This document shows positions 7,934 to 13,484 of a DNA stretch of 13,484 bases, piece by piece. A program made the position numbers and the translations under genes. The stretch is taken from NCBI GenBank assembly GCA_903832105.1, contig CAILAO010000141.1, forward strand, positions 1 to 13,484, written 5' to 3'. Every line of letters begins with the position of its first letter. Position 1 is the first letter of the stretch. The notes beneath the pieces are model-generated. The model worked only from the letters and a program-made list of their open reading frames with translations. It was not told the DNA's origin and ran no database searches. The DNA is from an uncultured Pseudomonadota bacterium (GTDB lineage Bacteria; Bdellovibrionota_B; Oligoflexia; Oligoflexales; CAILAO01).

Positions 7934-9235
7934 ATGGGGCTTTTTGCAAATAGGATGTCTCTCATCGATACTGAATTTGCGTTTGAGGTGGGATCTTGGG
8001 TTCGCGCGATCGAAGCGGGGGGAACAAGGGTTGTTAAGCTTAATATTGGTGAACCCGATTTTAATATTCCTGAGTTCACAAAGGCAGAGCTAAAAAAACA
8101 GATCGATGCAAATAATACTCACTACTGCGATCCAAAGGGGGTCCTATCTTTTAGAAAGGCCATCGCGAAAGATCTTGGAGATCTTCGGGGAATTAAGATC
8201 AATCCTGAACAGGTTGTGGTGTTTCCAGGTGCTAAAACACCGATTTCTTTGAGTGCTCATGCATACGCAGATCCTGGTGATGAGATCGTTTATCCTACGC
8301 CGGGTTATGCGACTTACGAGTCAATTTCTAAATATAATGGCTGTAAACCCGTTCAGCTTCACCTTAAGGAAGAAAAGAAATTTTCCTTCACCCCCAAAGA
8401 TCTTGAAAAACTAATCACCGCAAAAACAAAACTTATATTTTTTAATTTTCCATCAAACCCCACCGGAGCAAGTCTCTCTAAAGACCAAATGGAAGAGATT
8501 GCCGAGATCATTTTGAAAAAGGCTCCCCCTAATGTAAGGGTGTTCTCGGATGAGATTTACGAACATATTGTTTTCGATGGAACCAAGCATGTCAGCATCG
8601 CTTCCATGAAGGGGATGCAGGCGAAGTCCATCATCGTTTCTGGTCATTCAAAGTCTTATGCATGGACCGGAGGACGCATTGGATATGCAGCGTTTCCAAC
8701 CGTCGAAGAAGCCAATATGTTTAAAATTTTAAATATCAATTACTTTTCATGTGGTTGTCCTTATAATCAGGAGGCAGCACGTGTGACGCTAGAGTCTCCT
8801 GAACGAGAAGCTATTCTTGACAGAATGGTGCAGAGTTTTAAAGAGCGCCGTGATGTCACCGTCGAGGGGCTCAATAAGATTTCGGGCGTTTCCTGTCTCA
8901 AACCGCCAGCCACTTTCTATGTTTATCCGAATATTGCAGGCATCTGCAAAAATATCGGAGCGGTTGATTTTTATGAGTCGCTGCCCCAAGAAAAGAGAGG
9001 GCGTACGTCACCATCAACACTGTTTCAAAGGTTCCTTCTTTTTAGGCATCACACAGCTACACTGGATCGGATATCGTTTGGCATGATTGGTGCCGAGGGT
9101 GAGCATTATCTCAGACTCTCGGTTGCGACAGCGATGGAAGATCTTAAAGAAGGCATCCGACGTATTGCAGTTGCAGCAGAAGACAAAAAAGGATTTCAAG
9201 AGTTCGTTGCAAAAGGTGAATACTTGTATATTTAG
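7934..9235 (+). CDS. PLP-dependent class I/II aminotransferase, aspartate-aminotransferase-like
   Basis: A 433-residue fold-type I aminotransferase that moves an amino group between an amino acid and a 2-oxo acid using PLP. Visible family motifs are NIGEPDF (37-43), the NPTG block with Asn175, SDEIYEH with Asp206, the PLP-binding Lys240 in SGHSKSYAWTGGRIGY with Arg248 after it, and Arg394 in LRLSVA, the usual substrate carboxylate contact. The frame is open back to a GTG at 7751-type position, but the extra residues have no family resemblance and are AT-rich. The ATG at 7934 places the protein at the normal distance from GEPDF, though its ribosome binding site (GGTGG) is weak; Met8 (7955) is an alternative. 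It is first of four co-directional genes, 41 bp ahead of the oxidoreductase. Substrate is not readable; aspartate is a guess from homology and from the homoserine dehydrogenase neighbour. Confidence 0.9.
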   Translation: MGLFANRMSLIDTEFAFEVGSWVRAIEAGGTRVVKLNIGEPDFNIPEFTKAELKKQIDANNTHYCDPKGVLSFRKAIAKDLGDLRGIKINPEQVVVFPGAKTPISLSAHAYADPGDEIVYPTPGYATYESISKYNGCKPVQLHLKEEKKFSFTPKDLEKLITAKTKLIFFNFPSNPTGASLSKDQMEEIAEIILKKAPPNVRVFSDEIYEHIVFDGTKHVSIASMKGMQAKSIIVSGHSKSYAWTGGRIGYAAFPTVEEANMFKILNINYFSCGCPYNQEAARVTLESPEREAILDRMVQSFKERRDVTVEGLNKISGVSCLKPPATFYVYPNIAGICKNIGAVDFYESLPQEKRGRTSPSTLFQRFLLFRHHTATLDRISFGMIGAEGEHYLRLSVATAMEDLKEGIRRIAVAAEDKKGFQEFVAKGEYLYI

Positions 9236-9262
9236 TTTTTTTACTTGGTCATAAGCCCAGTA

Positions 9263-9279
9263 GGGGAGAAGAAGACATG
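9263..9279 (+). promoter_or_regulatory. Ribosome binding site of aor
   Basis: GGGGAGAAGAAGAC precedes the ATG at 9277. Its 11-base core GGAGAAGAAGA (9265-9275) is repeated exactly before the next gene (11065-11075), which supports both start choices. Confidence 0.7.
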
Positions 9280-11064
9280 ATGAAAGGGTACACAAATCGT
9301 TATTTACACGTCGATCTCACGGCACGAAAATTTCAGATCGGGGTTCCTAAACAGGAGCTGTTCGAAGAGTTTATCGGTGGTAAAGCATTGGGATTAAAAC
9401 TTCTTTTGAACGACAAGCTCGTCACTCATGATCCTTACTCCCCTGAGAATCCTTTAATTTTCTTAACAGGCCCGATAACGGGTTCTCTCGTCCAAACATC
9501 GGCGCGCTCGGCGCTTGTGACGAAGTCGCCGCTTACAGGGACGTTTCTTGATACACATGCTGGCGGACACTTCGGCCCGATGATTAAAAGGGCGGGATTT
9601 GATTATCTTTACATCACCGGGAAGAGCAAGACTCCGGTATTTCTCCATATTACTGAGAATGACGTCACGTTTGAGGATGCGGGAAAACTTTGGGGCAAGG
9701 GGATTTTCGAAACAGAGAAAAAGCTCAGCGAAAGTTATCCTAAGGCGAAAATCGCAAGCATCGGACCCGCCGGAGAGCACCGCGTAAGATTTGCCTGCAT
9801 TGGCACTGAGCTTTATCGCCAGTTTGGCCGAGGCGGAGCCGGTGCTGTTATGGGTGACAAAAATCTTAAAGCTGTCGTCGTTGAAGGTGACCGAAAGATC
9901 GAATATCACGATAAAGATGGGTTCATGTCTCTCAATAGGGAGTTGACAGCTGACATCATGAAGCACCCAAACCGTCAAAGACGCTTTGATCTTGGTACGA
10001 TGATGTGGATCCGCATGTGCCAGGAAGAGGGAAAGTTTCTCCCTGTAAATAACTGGAGTGAGGTTCAGTCGAAAGACTACGAAAAAATAACGTCTGAAAC
10101 GATGAAAAAGGAACTAAATTGGAAGAGTGTCGGATGCTTCAACTGCAACATCCTTTGTTCGAAGATGTCGCATTGGGATAAGTACGAAGTCGAGGGACCC
10201 GAATACGAAACGACGGCCTTTCTCGGGTCAGGATGCGGCATTTTTAACGCGGCTGCTGTGGCAAAAGCCAATTATCTGTGTGACGATCTAGGTTTGGATA
10301 CGATTTCAGCCGGTAACACGATTTCGTTCGCAATGGAGGCCTTTGAACGAGGTCTTCTAACAACAAAAGATACTGATAAAATCGAATTAAAATTTGGAAA
10401 CGCAGATGCTGTTTTTGCCCTTTTAGAGAAGATTTCGCTTCGGCAAGGAATCGGAGAACTGCTTGCGGATGGCACTCGCATAGCCGCGAGGAGGATCGGC
10501 AAGGACTCGGATTATTTTGCGATTCAAACGGCGGGGATGGAGCTTTCGGGCACAAACATCAAGGGGTCATCGTCCATGGGGCTTGGACTTGCGACATCTG
10601 ATTTTGCAAGTCATACAAGGGTGTGGTCCTCAACTGCTGAGATGCGCGGACAGATCAATTATGAAAGTGCTCCACAATGGATTATCAGCGCACAAGATGA
10701 GATTCATACCCGAAATTCGTTAATTGTCTGTGATTTTTTCATGTTTGGATTTGACAAAATTCTTCCAGTGCTTGAGAAGTTGACGGGAAAACGTTACGAG
10801 GAAAAAGATGCAATGAGGCTGGGAGAAAAGGTTTCCGCTCTCACCAGGATGTATAACATGAAGAATGGCCGTACAAGGAAAGACGACACCTTGCCAAGAA
10901 GATTTTTCGAAGAGAAGCATGAAGCGGGTATCTTTAAAGATCAAAAAATGAGCAAAGAGATTTTTGATAAATGGGTTGATACTTACTATGAAAAACGTGG
11001 TTGGGATAATGGTGGTGTCCCGACAAACGGAAAACTGTCAGAACTCGGTCTCGCCCGATTATAA
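9277..11064 (+). CDS. aor: Aldehyde:ferredoxin oxidoreductase (tungsten bis-pyranopterin family)
   Basis: A 595-residue protein, the usual family length, expected to interconvert aldehydes and carboxylic acids with ferredoxin, using a tungsten (or molybdenum) bis-pyranopterin and one [4Fe-4S] cluster. The N-terminal domain carries GRGGAGAVMGDKNLKAVVV (184-202), a strong family signature. Cluster ligands are C287, C290 and C294 (CFNCNILC) plus C485. The first pterin motif, DxxGLD, is intact (336-341). The second, normally DxxGLC, reads NSLIVC (480-485), keeping only the cysteine. No signal peptide is seen, so it is cytoplasmic. ATG at 9277 follows GGGGAG with 8-base spacing; a second ATG follows directly. 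No ferredoxin-like AorA or flavin AorC subunit gene is beside it, unlike the NAD-linked bacterial AORs. Cofactor synthesis and tungstate uptake must be encoded elsewhere. The physiological aldehyde is unknown. Confidence 0.93.
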   Translation: MMKGYTNRYLHVDLTARKFQIGVPKQELFEEFIGGKALGLKLLLNDKLVTHDPYSPENPLIFLTGPITGSLVQTSARSALVTKSPLTGTFLDTHAGGHFGPMIKRAGFDYLYITGKSKTPVFLHITENDVTFEDAGKLWGKGIFETEKKLSESYPKAKIASIGPAGEHRVRFACIGTELYRQFGRGGAGAVMGDKNLKAVVVEGDRKIEYHDKDGFMSLNRELTADIMKHPNRQRRFDLGTMMWIRMCQEEGKFLPVNNWSEVQSKDYEKITSETMKKELNWKSVGCFNCNILCSKMSHWDKYEVEGPEYETTAFLGSGCGIFNAAAVAKANYLCDDLGLDTISAGNTISFAMEAFERGLLTTKDTDKIELKFGNADAVFALLEKISLRQGIGELLADGTRIAARRIGKDSDYFAIQTAGMELSGTNIKGSSSMGLGLATSDFASHTRVWSSTAEMRGQINYESAPQWIISAQDEIHTRNSLIVCDFFMFGFDKILPVLEKLTGKRYEEKDAMRLGEKVSALTRMYNMKNGRTRKDDTLPRRFFEEKHEAGIFKDQKMSKEIFDKWVDTYYEKRGWDNGGVPTNGKLSELGLARL

Positions 11065-11075
11065 GGAGAAGAAGA

Positions 11076-12314
11076 ATGAGTTTGCATTACAAATTTCTCA
11101 GTTCCAAGGACATGAAACAGATAGACGCTTTGAAAGAGTCGTATGGCGGGGCCAAGGAGGTCTCTCGCACGATAGATCTGATGAGGACATACGAGACAAG
11201 AAAAAAAATCGCGAATGAGAAGGGCTTTGGCAGAATGCTTGAGGAAGCTGAGCAGTATGCCAAAAGGTTTCCCAAGGTTGAAGACTTCATTAAAAAAGAG
11301 AAGGTTGAATGTACGAAGCCGGGAGTGGCTACGACACAAGTGTCGGGCTTTCAAGGGGCACCGATCACTCTTCACTGCATGAAACGCGTCGCAGATGACG
11401 GGACGACGCTTGTCCCAAAAGAATTTATTTCTGTCATGGCCTTGACAGAAGATTATGTGCTGAATGGAGAACTTTTAACCACTCTCGCAATGTCTGAAAA
11501 TATTATGAAGGCCGATAAGTTCTGCAACACGAATCTTGTGGGAACTCCTTTGACAAAAAATGCATACGAACGTCTTGAAAAAGTCACAGGAGAAAAGTTT
11601 GACACGAGTGAACCGGCTTCGGGAATGCGGGCTCTCGTCCTAAAAAATATGGGAACCGCTTATGGCAATCTCGGTGGTGTCGAAGTGGCGAATAATAACC
11701 ACTTGGTTTATCTTGATGGCATCACGCGGGCTGCGGTAAACACCGGGAGTAATTTTTTCCTTAACCCAAGTTGGTCCACGATTGTCGCGGCTTGTTATTA
11801 CGCGCGAGATATCAAAAATGTGATGTTTAAGATTTCAATGCTCCTCTCAACGCAGAATGCCATCCAATTTCGCATGCTGCTTAACATTATGAAGGAGTAC
11901 ATTAGAGATGATGGAACGACGCCGATTTATGAAGTAAATCTTGGTAACGGACAATCTCCTGAAATGTTTATTCAATGTTCTGAGGATCTTAAGGCATCAG
12001 GAATTCCTGGAGTGTCGCTTGCGGCACACTTAAGAATCAACCCTGATCTTGGTCTTGCAAATTTTGATTGGACTAAGAATGCCCACAAAGTGCTTGCGTC
12101 AGGAACTAACGTTACGATTAAGTACGAGAGCGACGGGACTTCTCGACCCATGGATACCATGGCGGCGTACTTCTTGCCTAAGGAAGAGCGCCTAGCAGCC
12201 GCCACTCAGATTGGCGATGTTATTTATTATAAGTGCGTCAGATGTTCGAATGATGCGAAAGAAATTATGAAACTTGGGCACAAAGCAACGTTTGCAGGTA
12301 TCTCATATCGATAA
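11076..12314 (+). CDS. Uncharacterised 412-residue protein encoded between aor and homoserine dehydrogenase
   Basis: I do not recognise the family. The protein has no signal peptide or membrane segment. The first 75 residues are charged and helical. The rest is globular, with small-residue-rich stretches that look conserved: GNLGGVEVANNNHLVYLDG (197-215), NTGSNFFLNPSW (222-233), YEVNLGNGQSPE (285-296) and LRINPDLGLANFDW (319-332). The alternation of strands and helices from about 205 to 350 could suit a TIM-barrel-like or similar alpha/beta enzyme, but this is impression only. There are seven cysteines, including a C387xxC390 pair near the C-terminus that might bind metal. The AGGAG ribosome binding site begins on the last base of the aor stop codon, and the ATG is 11 bp after it, so translation is probably coupled. 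Position argues for an enzyme or partner in the same pathway as its neighbours. Confidence 0.88.
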   Translation: MSLHYKFLSSKDMKQIDALKESYGGAKEVSRTIDLMRTYETRKKIANEKGFGRMLEEAEQYAKRFPKVEDFIKKEKVECTKPGVATTQVSGFQGAPITLHCMKRVADDGTTLVPKEFISVMALTEDYVLNGELLTTLAMSENIMKADKFCNTNLVGTPLTKNAYERLEKVTGEKFDTSEPASGMRALVLKNMGTAYGNLGGVEVANNNHLVYLDGITRAAVNTGSNFFLNPSWSTIVAACYYARDIKNVMFKISMLLSTQNAIQFRMLLNIMKEYIRDDGTTPIYEVNLGNGQSPEMFIQCSEDLKASGIPGVSLAAHLRINPDLGLANFDWTKNAHKVLASGTNVTIKYESDGTSRPMDTMAAYFLPKEERLAAATQIGDVIYYKCVRCSNDAKEIMKLGHKATFAGISYR

Positions 12315-12339
12315 CATATTATTCAAGAGAGGATCATGT

Positions 12340-13353
12340 ATGAAACATAGATTGGCATTAGTGGGATTTGGTACGGTTGGTCAAGGTATTGCCGAAATTT
12401 TAGAGAAAAAACGTGGGGAACTAAAATCAGCGTACGATTACGATTTCGATATCGTTGCTGTGTCAGATCTTCGTTTTGGAACGGCTTACAATCCTGATGG
12501 CCTCAATATTCCGTCTCTTCTTGGAGACGCAAAAAAAGGGAAGTTCACTCAAAACGTGAAGGACTGGAACGCACTTCAAACGATCAAAGAAAGCAATGCT
12601 ACCGTGGTGTGCGAGATGTCATTTACTGATCTTAAAACCGGTGAGCCAGCGATTTCTCACTGTAAAGCAGCATTTGAAACCAAAAAGCACATCGTAACAA
12701 GTAATAAAGGACCCGCTGCCCTCGCTTATCGGGACATGAAAGAACTCGCGAAAAAGCACGGTGTTAAGTTTTTAATTGAGGGAACTGTTATGAGCGGAAC
12801 ACCGGTGCTCAACCTTGCCGATGGACCTCTTGCTGGTTGTACGATTAAAGGCATTAGAGGCATTTTAAACGGGACCACGAACTATATTTTAACTCAGATG
12901 GAAAATGGCATGGATTATAGTGCAGCTCTAAAAAAGGCGCAGGAGCTTGGCTACGCAGAAGCCGATCCGACCGGTGATGTCGAAGGCTATGATGCTCGAG
13001 GAAAAGTAACGATTCTTACAAACGTGGTCATGGGCGCCAAGTTCGCGATCAACGATGTTACGTGCAAAGGGATCACGGGGATCACGTCCGCAGATATTGA
13101 AAAGGCCAAAAAAGAAAATCATCGTTGGAAGCTGATCAGTTCAGTTAAAAATGAGAATGGCAAGATAACGGCTTCAGTAGCTCCGGAAAAAATTCCGATG
13201 ACTCATCCTTTGGCAAGCGCCATGGGAGCGACGAATGCGTTGACCTTTTCAACAGATCTTATGGGCGATATCACAATTGTAGGTGCTGGTGCTGGAAGGA
13301 CCGAAACAGGATTTTCGATTTTAGCTGATCTGCTCAAGATTTACAGGTCATAA
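12340..13353 (+). CDS. hom: Homoserine dehydrogenase, short form without ACT domain
   Basis: A 337-residue NAD(P)-dependent oxidoreductase of the homoserine dehydrogenase family, which interconverts homoserine and aspartate 4-semialdehyde. The Rossmann motif is GFGTVGQG (9-16). Lys123 lies in TSNKGP. The signature GILNGTTNYIL (174-184) is intact. In LGYAEADPTGDVEGYD the family's acidic residues appear as Glu207, Asp213 and Asp218, with Lys222 following. The C-terminal Rossmann return GAGAGRTETGFSILADL (315-331) ends the protein, so the roughly 90-residue ACT domain that gives threonine feedback in many bacterial enzymes is absent, as in short archaeal forms. The ATG at 12340 has AGAGAGGA seven bases upstream; an ATG four bases earlier reads only five codons. 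It is the last gene of the operon, 25 bp after its neighbour. No aspartokinase or threonine gene is present in the window. Confidence 0.9.
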   Translation: MKHRLALVGFGTVGQGIAEILEKKRGELKSAYDYDFDIVAVSDLRFGTAYNPDGLNIPSLLGDAKKGKFTQNVKDWNALQTIKESNATVVCEMSFTDLKTGEPAISHCKAAFETKKHIVTSNKGPAALAYRDMKELAKKHGVKFLIEGTVMSGTPVLNLADGPLAGCTIKGIRGILNGTTNYILTQMENGMDYSAALKKAQELGYAEADPTGDVEGYDARGKVTILTNVVMGAKFAINDVTCKGITGITSADIEKAKKENHRWKLISSVKNENGKITASVAPEKIPMTHPLASAMGATNALTFSTDLMGDITIVGAGAGRTETGFSILADLLKIYRS

Positions 13354-13362
13354 AATGGTTTA

Positions 13363-13392
13363 GGGGGCAGAGTTTTCTGCCTCCGGTTTTCT
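13363..13392 (+). terminator. Rho-independent terminator closing the operon
   Basis: GGGGGCAGA (13363-13371) pairs with TCTGCCTCC (13376-13384) around a four-base loop. This gives nine pairs with one G-U, and GGTTTTCT follows. It starts 9 bases after the hom stop codon. Confidence 0.72.
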
Positions 13393-13484
13393 GTGCGTGT
13401 ACTGAATGGCACTGGGTTAACGTATACGTCCTCATAGACATAGACTTGAAACTTGAGACTTTAACGTGATCTCTTTCTTGAAAC

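Noticed and set aside
9463..9978. A long antisense frame of 171 codons within aor
   Set aside because: It is a shadow of the aor codons on the opposite strand; the plus-strand protein has clear family motifs throughout.
12336..12350. An ATG four bases before the hom start, opening a five-codon frame
   Set aside because: It lies only three bases from GAGG, too close for good initiation; the ATG at 12340 has correct spacing and the conserved protein.
13354..13470. A minus-strand frame of about 39 codons reading as plausible protein after the operon
   Set aside because: It is bounded by a stop near 13461, has no start codon with a ribosome binding site, and runs through the terminator hairpin.
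13446..13484. CTTGAAAC repeated twice at the right edge
   Set aside because: Two copies of an 8-mer at a window edge are not enough to claim a repeat array or operator.

Overview
This 13.5 kb window comes from a Gram-negative bacterium of moderate GC content. A giant alpha-2-macroglobulin-like protein, a REC-PilZ protein, an AlkD-like HEAT-repeat glycosylase and a tungsten-type aldehyde oxidoreductase would suit a Bdellovibrionota or deltaproteobacterial genome. That placement is a guess from gene content. No rRNA, tRNA, CRISPR array, insertion sequence or phage gene was seen.

Layout. (1) Bases 2-5662 (+) hold the 3' 1886 codons of a macroglobulin-like gene whose start lies left of the window. 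It keeps the macroglobulin architecture and a bait-region-like linker, but the thioester tetrapeptide is replaced. (2) Bases 5723-6460 (+) encode a DNA alkylation repair (AlkD-like) protein with the expected catalytic residues. (3) Bases 6488-7234 (-) encode a two-domain REC-PilZ response regulator, convergent with (2). (4) Bases 7235-7933 carry no intact gene. They hold a likely promoter for the regulator, a set of GTTAA-type inverted repeats, what looks like a frameshifted minus-strand gene remnant (7403-7818), and the AT-rich leader of the next operon. (5) Bases 7934-13353 (+) are a tight four-gene operon: class I/II aminotransferase, aldehyde:ferredoxin oxidoreductase, a 412-residue protein of no family I recognise, and a short homoserine dehydrogenase without a regulatory domain. 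A clear intrinsic terminator follows at 13363-13392.

The operon is the most interesting part. If the aminotransferase acts on aspartate and the oxidoreductase on aspartate semialdehyde, three of its enzymes would form a phosphate-free chain: homoserine <-> aspartate semialdehyde <-> aspartate <-> oxaloacetate. The fourth, unrecognised protein would have an unknown place in it. The enzyme families are read from visible motifs. The substrates and the pathway are inference.
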